Shown: piece by piece, positions 41,288 to 50,321 of the stretch | Layout: the number at the start of each line of letters is the position of its first letter | Position numbering within the stretch: position 1 is the first letter of the stretch | Source: Halorubrum aidingense JCM 13560 | GTDB taxonomy: Archaea > Halobacteriota > Halobacteria > Halobacteriales > Haloferacaceae | Direction of reading: 5' to 3' | Length of the DNA stretch: 52,706 nt | Assembly (NCBI RefSeq): GCF_000336995.1 | Contig: NZ_AOJI01000003.1 | Span: 1-52,706 of the forward strand | Notes under the pieces: model-generated | Databases searched by the model: none | What the model was told of the DNA's origin: nothing | The model's input: only the letters and a program-made list of their open reading frames with translations | Position numbers and translations under genes: made by a program

Positions 41288-41693
41288 CCTTCGAATGAGT
41301 GCTGACTGACTCGAGTAAGCGCTGACTGTCTCGAGCCAATTCGTGCGATCGGCTCTCCTCTGTTCGTCGCGATCCGCGATCGAAGTCATGTTCACGACAC
41401 GACCGCTTTATTCGTGTCCACGACACGACCGCCTTATCGATATCCATCCCCGATCTCGGTCTTAGGTTTCCATCTTAGGCACCAATCTTATTTTCTTATC
41501 TTATATCTTCGTCTCAGATCCAAAACTCAGATTCAACAGTTAGGTTTGCGGGAGTGTTCAGATAAGCGGGTGCCATCCGAAAGTGAACGTTCTCGGCCAC
41601 TCGTCAGGGGTTTCTGCTTCGACGTTGCAGAAACAGTCTGAGAAACTGCCAGCTCTGCGTTATCCCCACAAAAGCACCTCAATACAGCCGTCG
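41288..41693. other. gene-free stretch between origin repeats and toxin gene
   Basis: No supportable gene. It contains two copies of a CACGACACGACCGC(C/T)TTAT segment (about 41394-41411 and 41417-41434), then pyrimidine-rich sequence near 41450-41520. Confidence 0.4.
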
Positions 41694-42206
41694 TTAGACA
41701 TCCTCGAGCAACGAGTGAGCTCGTTGCACGTAGCTGTTCGCCTCCCAGCTACGGGTGTCACTAATTGCATCGAGGAGCAGTCGAGCATCGGCAGCCGATA
41801 GCTGTTCGGTTCGAACGAGAACCGAGAGCAGCGTCGGTGTCGTGACGAGCCGGGTATCAGCGAGTGAGGCGTGGATCAAGCCAAGTCGATTGAACTCGTC
41901 ACAGAGAAAAAGCGCAGCACCGAGCTCGTTCGCGAGAGTGACCGCCGCGTTTTCACCGTCATCGAGCGGAAACTCGGCATCGAGGTTGACCGACTGCGTC
42001 GTGAACGAATCTGATCGGTCAAGCACGACGGAGGCGGCGTGTCCATGGACATCATCGTACGAGGAAATCTCTCGGAGTTCGTCGATGACCGCCGTCGGAA
42101 CGACGACGTCGTACCGGGAGAGACAGAGTGAGAGCGGGTCGGGATCGTCGTCAGTAGCGATCCCCAGACTCACGAGTGCAGATGTGTCTGCGACGAGCGC
42201 TGCCAT
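41694..42206 (-). CDS. PIN-domain-like protein, probable toxin
   Basis: This 170-residue PIN-like protein starts MAALVADTSALVSLG, where Asp7 is the first expected metal-binding acidic residue. Further acidic positions are the Glu in VIDELREI and the Asp in LFLCDEFNRLG. PIN toxins are RNases that cleave tRNA, rRNA or mRNA. It starts directly after the RHH gene stop with no spacing, giving the usual antitoxin-toxin order. The location next to a replication origin fits a replicon-maintenance module. Whether it is catalytically active cannot be told. Confidence 0.8.
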   Translation of the reverse strand: MAALVADTSALVSLGIATDDDPDPLSLCLSRYDVVVPTAVIDELREISSYDDVHGHAASVVLDRSDSFTTQSVNLDAEFPLDDGENAAVTLANELGAALFLCDEFNRLGLIHASLADTRLVTTPTLLSVLVRTEQLSAADARLLLDAISDTRSWEANSYVQRAHSLLEDV

Positions 42207-42509
42207 CTATACGCCGGCGACCTCGTCGATGAACGCTTCGTCCAACTGCTGTTTCAACACTCGAAGGTTTGCTGCCTCTTCAGCGCCGACGAGTGCTTTG
42301 AGCTGCTCGTAGGCGATTTCGTCGTCGTAGTAGGCGGCAGCGATCTCTTGGACGAGTGTATCGTCGTGCGTCGCATCTTGGAGATACTCTCGAAGTGCAG
42401 TCACCAGGACGTCTGTCCGGTCTTCTCCGAGAACCGCGGCAAGCGCGTCAGCCCGATCGATGAGACGATTGGGGGCTCGAAATTGCACGCGCTTTTTGTT
42501 GGTGCTCAT
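42207..42509 (-). CDS. ribbon-helix-helix protein, probable antitoxin
   Basis: This 100-residue protein has an N-terminal ribbon-helix-helix region (about residues 3-48: KKRVQFRAPNRLIDRADALA), which binds operator DNA as a dimer. An acidic, Glu/Ala-rich C-terminal helix is well suited to wrap the PIN toxin. The start MSTNKKRVQF at 42509 is preferred over an extension back to 42569, which would cross the promoter and the operator repeats. Direct repeats flank the promoter, consistent with autorepression. It is cotranscribed with the PIN gene. Confidence 0.82.
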   Translation of the reverse strand: MSTNKKRVQFRAPNRLIDRADALAAVLGEDRTDVLVTALREYLQDATHDDTLVQEIAAAYYDDEIAYEQLKALVGAEEAANLRVLKQQLDEAFIDEVAGV

Positions 42510-42511
42510 TA

Positions 42512-42563
42512 TGTGTACAATGTGAGCCAACGTACTTAGCCGTTTTCGTGTGTACGATGTGAG
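42512..42563. promoter_or_regulatory. toxin-antitoxin promoter flanked by 15-bp direct repeats
   Basis: TGTGTACAATGTGAG (42512-42526) and TGTGTACGATGTGAG (42549-42563) differ at one base and lie 37 bp apart. The leftward promoter segment with a TATA-like CTAAGTA lies between them. Binding of the RHH protein at both would block transcription. Confidence 0.6.
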
Positions 42564-42664
42564 TCTCAACCGATCTGTCTAACTCACGTACGAGCGAATT
42601 TCCGACTGAATTAGCGGAACTACCGGCCGATCAGTAGAATAATCGAACAGCACTGCGGTAACGT

Positions 42665-43606
42665 TCAAGAACTGCTGCCGACGAGTCGGTCGTCGACGGC
42701 ACGCCTGAGTGCCCCCGAAACACCGGTCGGGAGGCCGCTGACGAGTAGGAAGCCGACGAAGATGACGCCGAACCCGACCAGCGAGATGAGCGGCAGCGTC
42801 TCTCCGAGCAGGACCCAGCCCCCGACCGCGGAGACGACAGGGACGAGATAAAACAGGAGGTTCGCCTCGGTCGCACCGGCCTCGTCGATGAGCGCGAAGT
42901 AGGCGAGGTACGCGATCGCTCCCGAAAAGACGCCGACGTAGAGCAGCGCCGCGAGCGCGACCGGTGGCACCGAGAGCCCGGTAACGGATTCACCGGCCGA
43001 GAGGCTGAGACCGTGCGAGAGAACGGCGGCCAGCGGGACGCCCCAGACGGTCCGCGCCGTGCTCGACATCGTCGACTCGGCGCGACGGATCACTACCGCA
43101 CCGAGCGCGCTCGTCACGGCGGCGCCGAACAGCAGTAGAATCCCGATCCCGCCGCCGAGCAGCGCCGTCGAACCGGGGTTCGCGACCAGCCCGACGCCGA
43201 GTAGCCCCAACACCATCCCCGCCGAGCCGCGAACCGAAAGGCGGTCTTCTGAGAGCAGGACGGCGGCGAACACCGGCGTCAGAATCGGGTTCAGGCTGAA
43301 GACGACCGCGGCCACGCCGCTGGTCACGTCCTGTTGCCCGACGAACAGCAGCGCGTTCGTCAGCCCGATGACGAGCACGCCCGTCGCGAGGATGCCGATG
43401 ACGTCGCCAGCGGTCCGCGGGCGCAGCTCCGCTCGAGAGAGGGTGGTCGCTGCGAACGCCGCCAGAACGACCGCTCCGATGTCGAAGCGAACGGCGACGA
43501 AAAACAGCGGCGGAAAGTACGCCAGTCCGGCCTTCGCTGCGATGAAGGTCCCGCCGAACAGCACCGCCGAAACGAGAAACAACGCACCGGTTCGCCGCGA
43601 GAACAC
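42665..43606 (-). CDS. EamA/DMT-family transporter
   Basis: This protein of about 313 residues has ten hydrophobic segments in two EamA repeats, with GALFLVSAVLFGGTFIAAKAG starting the first and LAYFALIDEAGATEANLLFYL in the second. Such drug/metabolite exporters move amino acids, nucleosides or other small molecules outward. No ATG suits the start. GTG at 43606 is chosen because a Shine-Dalgarno-like GAGGTG lies about 10 nt upstream and the first helix then follows directly. The open frame continues to 43735 with unusual basic residues. Substrate unknown. Confidence 0.82.
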   Translation of the reverse strand: MFSRRTGALFLVSAVLFGGTFIAAKAGLAYFPPLFFVAVRFDIGAVVLAAFAATTLSRAELRPRTAGDVIGILATGVLVIGLTNALLFVGQQDVTSGVAAVVFSLNPILTPVFAAVLLSEDRLSVRGSAGMVLGLLGVGLVANPGSTALLGGGIGILLLFGAAVTSALGAVVIRRAESTMSSTARTVWGVPLAAVLSHGLSLSAGESVTGLSVPPVALAALLYVGVFSGAIAYLAYFALIDEAGATEANLLFYLVPVVSAVGGWVLLGETLPLISLVGFGVIFVGFLLVSGLPTGVSGALRRAVDDRLVGSSS

Positions 43607-43753
43607 GCTACGGCAACACCTCAGAAACAGATTCGAACGATTGCGTGATTTTCTTCGTGATCGCAGGCATATATTCGCATAGTTTCCGGAGACGTATAAC
43701 GGAATTCGTAAAATATTCCGCGGAGAGAAACACACGAGCGCGGTGATATCCGA

Positions 43754-43855
43754 TCACGGCATGAAATACTTCATGACGTGAAACAGTTCACGGCATGAAA
43801 CAGCTCACGGTACCAAACAGCTCACGGTACCAAACAGCTCACGACATGACACAGT
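43754..43855. repeat. six 17-bp tandem repeats
   Basis: Six head-to-tail units of 17 bp run without gaps: 43754, 43771, 43788, 43805, 43822 and 43839. Units four and five are identical (TCACGGTACCAAACAGC). The others vary at the GGCATG/GGTACC centre. The array lies between the divergent EamA transporter and wHTH-regulator genes, so a multi-site operator is plausible. Confidence 0.85.
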
Positions 43856-43925
43856 GCTGGAAGTGAACCTCCGTAACACAAAAAAGAACGAAGCGGGTTT
43901 ATCCGGGGGACCACTCCGTGCTCGC

Positions 43926-44720
43926 ATGGAGGCCCCGCTTGAGGAGATCGAGTTTCTCGCCCGGTCGCAGAACCGGGTCGCGGTGTTGCGACTGCTGGCC
44001 GCCGAGTCACACACGCGCCGGAGTCTCGCAGCGGCCACCGGGGCGTCGCAGGCGACGCTCGGACGGATCCTCGAGGACTTCGCCGACCGATCGTGGGTCA
44101 GACGCGACGGCAGCGAGTACGCCGCCACGGCCACCGGCAAGCTGGTCGCCGACGGGATCGGCGATCTGGTGTCGGTCCTCGAAACGGAGGCCAAGCTCCG
44201 CGGCGTGGTCGCGCACCTCCCGACGGACGAACTGGGATTCGATCTGCGCCACCTCGCCGACGCGACGGTCACCGTTCCGACTCGAACGCATCCGAGCGCC
44301 CCGTTACAGCACGTTCTCGAGGCGATGGACGACGCCGCCGACGTGCGCGCGTTTTCGCACACGCTCAACGAGCAGAGCCTCTCGACGATCCGCGCTCGGG
44401 TCGCGGCCGGCGAACAGACGGTTCGCGCCGTGCTCTCGGAGAGCGCCATCGAGGCGCTCGCAGCGGAAGACAGACTGTGGACCCAGCTGCGGGCGCTCGC
44501 CGACAGCGACGGTGCGGAGATCCGCGTCCGCCGAGACGATATTCCGCTCGCCGTCACCATCACCGACGGGACGGTGACCCTCCTCGTGCGGGACGACAGC
44601 GGAATTCTGCAGGCGTCGCTCCACACCGACGAGGAGACCGTCCAAGAGTGGGCCGCGGAGACGTTCGAGCGCTACTGGGAGACCGCGAGCCCCTTCGACC
44701 CCGACGCCGTCGATCGGTGA
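43926..44720 (+). CDS. winged-helix transcriptional regulator (FilR1-like)
   Basis: This 264-residue protein has an N-terminal winged helix (about residues 5-75, RRSLAAATGASQATLGRILEDF). A middle/C-terminal domain (VLEAMDDAADVRAF...AVTITDGTVTLLVRD) of the FilR1/haloarchaeal regulator type probably binds a signal. A TATA-like GTTTATCC (about 43898) lies about 27 nt before ATG 43926, so the longer in-frame start in the repeats is rejected. The six-unit repeat array lies immediately upstream. It may control itself and the divergent EamA transporter. Confidence 0.85.
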   Translation: MEAPLEEIEFLARSQNRVAVLRLLAAESHTRRSLAAATGASQATLGRILEDFADRSWVRRDGSEYAATATGKLVADGIGDLVSVLETEAKLRGVVAHLPTDELGFDLRHLADATVTVPTRTHPSAPLQHVLEAMDDAADVRAFSHTLNEQSLSTIRARVAAGEQTVRAVLSESAIEALAAEDRLWTQLRALADSDGAEIRVRRDDIPLAVTITDGTVTLLVRDDSGILQASLHTDEETVQEWAAETFERYWETASPFDPDAVDR

Positions 44721-44919
44721 CGCACCGAAGCGGCGTCGTCGCGGTCAGTTTTCTCCCTCTCCGACGGAAGACGTGACGAACCGAGAGCAGCTGCGGGTTC
44801 CCCACGCGGGCTCACCGAGCGAGCTCACCGCGTGATTTCCGCGCGAATTCCTCCACGTGATGTGACATGTCGAGAGCGACAGAAGACCTATTACAGTCAC
44901 CCGGAGAATTCTCAACAAC

Positions 44920-46476
44920 GTGACTGCTTTATCACCCCGCGGGTCCGGGGATTCGGCCACCTCGGGCGCCTCGGCCACATCGACCACCGAGTTCCGTCGC
45001 CATCTCGGCTCTCTCCTCGGATCGCGTTTCGGCATCGACACCCGCGGTCTCGCGGCGTTCCGGGTGGCGCTCGGACTGCTCGTCGTCGGCGACCTGCTGT
45101 TCCGCGCCCGCGAACTACGGACGTTCTACACCGACTGGGGCGTCTTGCCCCGCTCCGCGCTTGCGGAACTGTTTCCGACCCTCGCGACGGCGTCGCTGCA
45201 TACGGTCTCGGGGTCGGTGACCGGTCAGGCCGTGCTCTTCACGCTCGCCGGGGGGCTGGCAGTTCTCCTCGCCGTCGGCTATCGGACCCGGACGGTCCTC
45301 GTCGGCGTACTGCTCCTGCACGTCTCGCTGTACGCGCGGAATCCCTACGTGCTCAACGGCGGTGACGGCCTGCTCATCGTCGCGCTCTTCCTGGGCGCGT
45401 TCCTCCCGCTCGGAGAGCGATACGCCGTCGACGCCGACCGACGGGCGCGAGAGCCGCGTTCGCGAGAGCCCCGGCCCCACGTCACCTCCCTCGCGACGGC
45501 GACGGTCCTGCTACAGCTGGTCATCGTCTACGTCGTGAACGTCCCGTTCAAGTCACAGAGCGACGCCTGGATGGCCGGCAACGGCGTCCAGTACGCCCTC
45601 GAACTCGAACAGTTCTCCGTCTTCTTGGGGCCGTCGCTCACTCAGTATCCGGCGCTTCTGACCGCCGTGAACTGGCTGTGGATCGGGATGATGGCCGCGT
45701 CGCCGCTGTTGATCCTTTCGACCGGACGGCTCAGAACGGCCGCCGTGGCGGGATTCGTCGCCGCACACGCCGGAATGATCGCCACGCTGCGTCTGGGACT
45801 GTTTCCGTTCATCGTCATCGCGTTCCTGCTCTTGTACCTCCCGCCGTCTGCGTGGAACCGGCTCGAAACGCTCTCGGCGGTCGCTTCTCGCCCGGCCGGA
45901 GCCGGCGTTCGGGCCCGCATTCCCGGACCGATCGTGAGCATTCCCCGATCGATGGCGGACGATTCACCGACGGAGGTGCCGTCCGCGGTGCGCCGCGGCG
46001 TTCGCGTCGCGGCGACGGTCGTGCTCGCGATCGTCTTGATTACGAGTGTCGCCTGGCCGGCGGCCGAGCTCGGTGTCGGCGCCGACTCCGGTGCGGACCC
46101 CGTGATCGAAGCCGACGGCTACGTCTGGACCCTGTTCGCCCCGAACACGCCGACCACGACGCGGTGGTTCGTCGCGCCGACGACGCTCGAATCGAGCGAA
46201 CGGATAGACGCGTTTCGCGGGGGAACGCTCGAGTGGGAGAAGCCGCCCGACGCGGCAGACACCTATCCGAGCGCACTATGGCTGCGGTACCTCGTCGAAC
46301 TGCGATTCACGAATGAGCGGGAACAGCGACAGTTGGCGTCCCACCTCTGTCAGCGAGTCCAGACGGAACACGGCGTCGAGCCGACTGAGGTCCAGGTCTA
46401 CACGGTCGAACAGCAGATTCCGACCGCCGGGGGCGGCGAACCGAAACGAACGGAGCTCGCCGCGCTGACCTGTTAA
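44920..46476 (+). CDS. HTTM-domain membrane protein
   Basis: This 518-residue multi-pass membrane protein of the HTTM (horizontally transferred transmembrane) / vitamin K-dependent carboxylase-like family has LAAFRVALGLLVVGDLLFRARE in the first helix, FYTDWGVLP after it, and repeated hydrophobic segments to about residue 300. A periplasmic C-terminal domain follows. The GTG start at 44920 is supported by a TATA-like CTATTAC (about 44888) about 30 nt upstream, with Ser/Thr-rich residues preceding the first helix. Family function in archaea is not established. The VKD-carboxylase catalytic lysine region cannot be identified with confidence. Confidence 0.85.
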   Translation: MTALSPRGSGDSATSGASATSTTEFRRHLGSLLGSRFGIDTRGLAAFRVALGLLVVGDLLFRARELRTFYTDWGVLPRSALAELFPTLATASLHTVSGSVTGQAVLFTLAGGLAVLLAVGYRTRTVLVGVLLLHVSLYARNPYVLNGGDGLLIVALFLGAFLPLGERYAVDADRRAREPRSREPRPHVTSLATATVLLQLVIVYVVNVPFKSQSDAWMAGNGVQYALELEQFSVFLGPSLTQYPALLTAVNWLWIGMMAASPLLILSTGRLRTAAVAGFVAAHAGMIATLRLGLFPFIVIAFLLLYLPPSAWNRLETLSAVASRPAGAGVRARIPGPIVSIPRSMADDSPTEVPSAVRRGVRVAATVVLAIVLITSVAWPAAELGVGADSGADPVIEADGYVWTLFAPNTPTTTRWFVAPTTLESSERIDAFRGGTLEWEKPPDAADTYPSALWLRYLVELRFTNEREQRQLASHLCQRVQTEHGVEPTEVQVYTVEQQIPTAGGGEPKRTELAALTC

Positions 46477-46546
46477 TGAGGAGTTACTGAGGGCGCTGCG
46501 CCACCGCCGCTGCCGAGAGAGAGACGGCTTCGGCCGTGACCGGGAC

Positions 46547-48862
46547 TCACTCTTTAAACCCGAGCAGCCGGAGTCCGTTCAGCGAGACGACCACCGTGGA
46601 CCCCTCGTGGCCGATCACGGCGAGGGGCAACGGGATCCCTCGCAGGAGGATCGCCCCGACCATCAGTGCGATCGCGCCGAAGGCGATCGCGAGGTTGACC
46701 GTGAGCGTCCGGCGCGTCCGGCGGCCGAGTCCGAGCACGTACGGGACCTTCCCGATGTCGTCGCCCATCAACACGACGTCCGCCGTCTCGAGCGCGACGT
46801 CGGTCCCGGCGCCGCCCATCGCGATTCCGAGCGTCGCGGTCGCCAGCGCCGGGGCGTCGTTCACGCCGTCGCCCACCATGGCGACGTTCTCGTGGCGGGC
46901 CACCAGCTCCTCGACGCGCTCGACCTTCTCTTCCGGCAGCAACGCGGCGTGCACCTCGTCGATCCCGACCTCGTCGGCGATCTGGCGCGCGACGCGTTCG
47001 TTGTCGCCGGTCAGCATGGCGATGTGTGACACGCCGAGCTCGCGGAGCCGCTCGATCATCTCGGCCGCGCCGGGACGAACGGTGTCGGTGAACGCGAGCC
47101 AGCCGAGGACAGCCACGCCGCGGTCGGTCTCGCGGACGACCAGCACGCTCGTTTTTCCCTCCGCTTCCAGGTCCGCGACCGCCTCCAGCCCCGCATCGAT
47201 CCCCTCGATCGGCGCGTCCCCGAGGACCGTCTCGACGTAACTGCGGTTCCCGATGTGGAGCGTCTCGCCCTCGACGGTCGCCCGCACGCCCTTCCCGGCG
47301 ACCGCTTGGAACCCGTCCGCGTCGGGCACGTCGACCGCCCGTTCGGCGGCCGCCTCCACGGTCGCCTCGGCCAAGTGATGCTCCGATCGCGACTGGACGG
47401 CCGCCGACAGCCCGAGCAGCCGATCGTCGCTGAGCGCTCCGCTTTCCGCCCCGTCGCGGACGACCACGTCGGTTAGCTGCGTGTCGCCTTCGGTGAGCGT
47501 TCCCGTCTTATCGAAGGCGACGGCGTCGACGGTCGCCGCGGCTTCGACGTGTTCGCCGCCTTTGAACAGCACGCCCTGTCTCCCGCCCGACGCGATCGCG
47601 GAGAGCACCGCCGCCGGCGTCGAGATGATGACCGCACACGGCGAGGCCGCGACCATGAGCGTCATGGCCCGGTAGAAGGTGGCCGTGAACTCTGCGCCGA
47701 GGGCCAGCGGGAGCGCGATGGCCGCGACGGTGAGCCCGAACACGCCGAGCACGTACGGCTGTTCGAGGCGGTCGATGAGCCGCTGGGTCGGCGCCTTCTC
47801 GCTTTGGGCCTCCTCGACCATGTGGATGAGCTTGGTGATGGCCGACTCGTGGGCGCGTCGGGTCACTCGAACCTCGAGACTCCCGCTCTCGTTTATCGTC
47901 CCGCCGAACACTTCGTCGCCGGGGCGCTTCGGCGCCGGGACGGATTCGCCGGTGAGCGAGGCTTCGTCGACCGTGCTCTCGCCGGACTCGACCGTTCCGT
48001 CGAGCGGGATCCGATCCCCTGGGCGGACCACGAACACGTCGTCGATCTCGACCTCGTCGATTGGGACGGTGACTTCCGTGCCCTCGCGAAGCACCTGCGC
48101 CGCGTCGGGGCGCATCTCCACGAGGGAGGTGATCGCGCGCCTGGAACGACCGATCGCGTAGTGCTGGAGCACGTTCGACAGCGAAAACAGGAAGAGGAGC
48201 ATCGCTCCCTCGAAGGGCGCACCGATCGAAAGCGCGCCGAGCGCGGCGGCGATCATCAGCAGGTCGATGTCGACCGCCCGGTGACGTAGCGTCTCGACGG
48301 CGCCTTTGAGCCCGTACCAGCCGCCGAAGACGTAGGCCGCGCCGTACCCGGCCCAACTGACGGCGTCGCCGACGCCGAGCCAGTTCGCGCTCAGTCCGAC
48401 GACCATCCCGAGCAGCGTGAGCGCGACGAACGCGGCCTCGACGCGCAGCGCCGACCGATCGCGTCCGGGTTGGGTATCTCCGAGCGGGGCATCACCGAGT
48501 TGCGCATCACTGAGTCGGGCACCTCCGGAGTGAGCCCCTTCGGGTTCGTCGGCCGTCTCTATCTCGGCGCCCGACCGTCGATCGGCGTCATCGGGCGCGT
48601 TCGGGGCGGTGACTTGTTCGTGATCCTCCCGGATCCTGACGCCGCGCTTCTGGAGGGCGTCCCTGAGTTCGCCGGCGGAGACGATCTCGGCGTCGTAGGT
48701 GATGTGCACGCTCTCGTTCCGGAACGAGACCGCCGCGTCGTGGACTCCCGGCAGTCGCTCCAGCTCCCGTTCGAGCGCCAGCGCACCGGACTCGCTTCGT
48801 CCCCCGCGTCGAGCGATCGAGGCCGTGTACGTCGATAGCGCCGTCGAGTCAGCGACCGTCAT
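46547..48862 (-). CDS. P1B-type heavy-metal ATPase, P1B-4 subgroup
   Basis: This 771-residue transition-metal-pumping ATPase has an N-terminal HMA-like domain without a CxxC (it has LERELERLPGVHDAAVSF), eight membrane helices, SPC in the sixth helix (AASPCAVIISTP), the phosphorylation motif DKTGTLTEGD and GDGVNDAPALA. The final helix has HEGST. SPC plus HEG(G/S)T is the known signature of P1B-4 pumps (cobalt, iron or zinc export). ATG 48862 is preferred, but GTG 48901 is also possible because a TATA-like box (48931-48940) would place the transcript start near it. No metal-responsive regulator is adjacent. Confidence 0.93.
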   Translation of the reverse strand: MTVADSTALSTYTASIARRGGRSESGALALERELERLPGVHDAAVSFRNESVHITYDAEIVSAGELRDALQKRGVRIREDHEQVTAPNAPDDADRRSGAEIETADEPEGAHSGGARLSDAQLGDAPLGDTQPGRDRSALRVEAAFVALTLLGMVVGLSANWLGVGDAVSWAGYGAAYVFGGWYGLKGAVETLRHRAVDIDLLMIAAALGALSIGAPFEGAMLLFLFSLSNVLQHYAIGRSRRAITSLVEMRPDAAQVLREGTEVTVPIDEVEIDDVFVVRPGDRIPLDGTVESGESTVDEASLTGESVPAPKRPGDEVFGGTINESGSLEVRVTRRAHESAITKLIHMVEEAQSEKAPTQRLIDRLEQPYVLGVFGLTVAAIALPLALGAEFTATFYRAMTLMVAASPCAVIISTPAAVLSAIASGGRQGVLFKGGEHVEAAATVDAVAFDKTGTLTEGDTQLTDVVVRDGAESGALSDDRLLGLSAAVQSRSEHHLAEATVEAAAERAVDVPDADGFQAVAGKGVRATVEGETLHIGNRSYVETVLGDAPIEGIDAGLEAVADLEAEGKTSVLVVRETDRGVAVLGWLAFTDTVRPGAAEMIERLRELGVSHIAMLTGDNERVARQIADEVGIDEVHAALLPEEKVERVEELVARHENVAMVGDGVNDAPALATATLGIAMGGAGTDVALETADVVLMGDDIGKVPYVLGLGRRTRRTLTVNLAIAFGAIALMVGAILLRGIPLPLAVIGHEGSTVVVSLNGLRLLGFKE

Positions 48863-48988
48863 GTCGCGTGGGAGCGCATTCTCGCGCCGTCGGGGGCGCA
48901 CGTTTCGGAGCAGGTGTCGACCAACACGGCTCGATATTTCTCCCCGGGGTATTACCGTTTGCTCCGTTCCCTCGATGAGAAGCGTGTT

Positions 48989-49309
48989 TCACTCTGAATT
49001 GTCTTGGTCGGACTCCAGGGACAGAATCTCGACCGCGTTCCGATCCACGCGCACGTTGTACCCGAAATACGCGAACGAAACGGCCAGTGGCTGATCGGAG
49101 CGGTCGCCCGCCGGACCGAGCAACGTGTTCAGCGCGTCGGGGTCGATGGTCTCGTACAGAGGCGGTAGATCGGCCGGGTCATGGTCCGAAACGGCGGCAA
49201 CGGCTTCGACGATGGCGGTACATGTCGACACGGTGTCGTCTCGCTCTGCGTACCGCAAGCGCTCGCCAGAAGCCGTATTCTCGTCGTCAGGGTCCTTTTT
49301 TTGAATCAT
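48989..49309 (-). CDS. HalOD1-domain protein
   Basis: This 106-residue acidic soluble protein of the haloarchaeal HalOD1 output-domain type has an N-terminal VSTCTAIVEAVAAVSDHDPADLPPLYETIDPDALNTLL region and C-terminal VSFAYFGYNVRVDRNAVEIL. These small proteins are thought to link to signal transduction in haloarchaea, but no activity is known. It stands alone, upstream of the P1B ATPase gene in the same direction with a 126-nt gap. Confidence 0.85.
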   Translation of the reverse strand: MIQKKDPDDENTASGERLRYAERDDTVSTCTAIVEAVAAVSDHDPADLPPLYETIDPDALNTLLGPAGDRSDQPLAVSFAYFGYNVRVDRNAVEILSLESDQDNSE

Positions 49310-49775
49310 GTATGATTTTCTGAAAGCCGAACTGGGTTCGTCGTCGAACCGCTCGCAGCCGTCGTCTTTTTCGGCCCGGTGGTTCTGCTAGGAGTACGTC
49401 ATGCACCTAGGAATATAACTGTACTGTGATTATATGGGTGACCACTACTAGGGCAGCGTCGGGCGTTTCCTTGCATACGTTTATATGTTATCTGTCTGTG
49501 CAGATACGTATCTGTATTCCTATGGTTAATAATTATGTATAAGCACAAACACCGTCGGCACCGACGATCGGTTGCCTCGATACGTGCCGTTTTGAGCGAC
49601 TCGGCGGCTGCCGTGTTGCGCGAAAAACACCTGTGAGCGATACCTCGCAGAACGACGGCGGGGAGCCGCCGTTCACCTGAGAGTTCCACGCGCTCCGCTT
49701 CGGTCCGAACGATAATCGATACTCGCGTATCTGCGGTGCGTTAGCAATCGGTCTGTTTCCCTCCGTGTCGGCGAG
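49310..49775. other. gene-free region with two palindromes
   Basis: No supportable protein gene. A perfect 14-bp palindrome CAGATACGTATCTG (49501-49514) is followed by AT-rich TTAATAATTATG. Downstream, ACGGCGG-GGAG-CCGCCGT (49655-49672) forms a 7-bp stem. A 33-codon basic frame from ATG 49534 is not convincing for a halophile. Confidence 0.45.
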
Positions 49776-49883
49776 CTAGTCGCCGTATTCGTCGACGAGT
49801 TCCGGCCGCGTCGTCCGTTCGACGATCAACGCGGTGAGTAGTACGCCGGCGATGAGGATCGCTGCAGTGAGCTTTCGTCGCAT
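49776..49883 (-). CDS. 35-residue single-helix membrane peptide
   Basis: MRRKLTAAILIAGVLLTALI is one hydrophobic helix after a basic start, followed by an acidic tail ending VDEYGD. The frame is closed by TAG. The length and the positive-inside layout resemble small membrane peptides of haloarchaea, but no homologue is recognised from memory. No close neighbour is in the same direction on either side. Confidence 0.5.
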   Translation of the reverse strand: MRRKLTAAILIAGVLLTALIVERTTRPELVDEYGD

Positions 49884-50042
49884 GCGGCCGTAGCTACGAG
49901 GCGTCGAGCCTATGGTAATGGTCGTCCTACCGGCGTTACCCGCGACTTAACGACGTCTTAACAACGGTTTCCAAGCGGGTTCATCTCGACACGAAGCCCC
50001 GTTGTCCCGCCGTCCCACCGGGGGATCCGGGTCGTCACCGGG

Positions 50043-50321
50043 TCACTCGGCTAACCCTTTCGCGTCGATGAGCTCCCACACCTCCCTCCCTTCCGAGGTG
50101 ATTCCGTATATCCGCCCTTTCCGTCGCTCTTCGGGAACGAGCAGGTCGACGAGGCTGCGCTTTCGAAGCGATCGGAGCGCCCGCGAGACGTGCGTAACGG
50201 AGAGATCGACGCTGTCGGCGATCTGCGTCGGCGTCGCCGGCCCCTCCGCGAGCCGGCCCATCACTGCCGTGCGGTGGTCGGAGCTGATGACGTACCCGAC
50301 CACGTCCCAGTCGGTGGTCAC
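50043..50321 (-). CDS. small winged-helix protein (ArsR/MarR-like)
   Basis: This 92-residue protein has a winged-helix fold (GRLAEGPATPTQIADSVDLS as the HTH, then RKRSLVDLLVPEERRKGRIYGITSEG as the wing). It begins with GTG at 50321, whose bases overlap the TGA of the preceding 26-codon ORF (GTGA), indicating translational coupling in a leftward operon with the DUF7344 gene. Its target is unknown. Confidence 0.8.
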   Translation of the reverse strand: MTTDWDVVGYVISSDHRTAVMGRLAEGPATPTQIADSVDLSVTHVSRALRSLRKRSLVDLLVPEERRKGRIYGITSEGREVWELIDAKGLAE

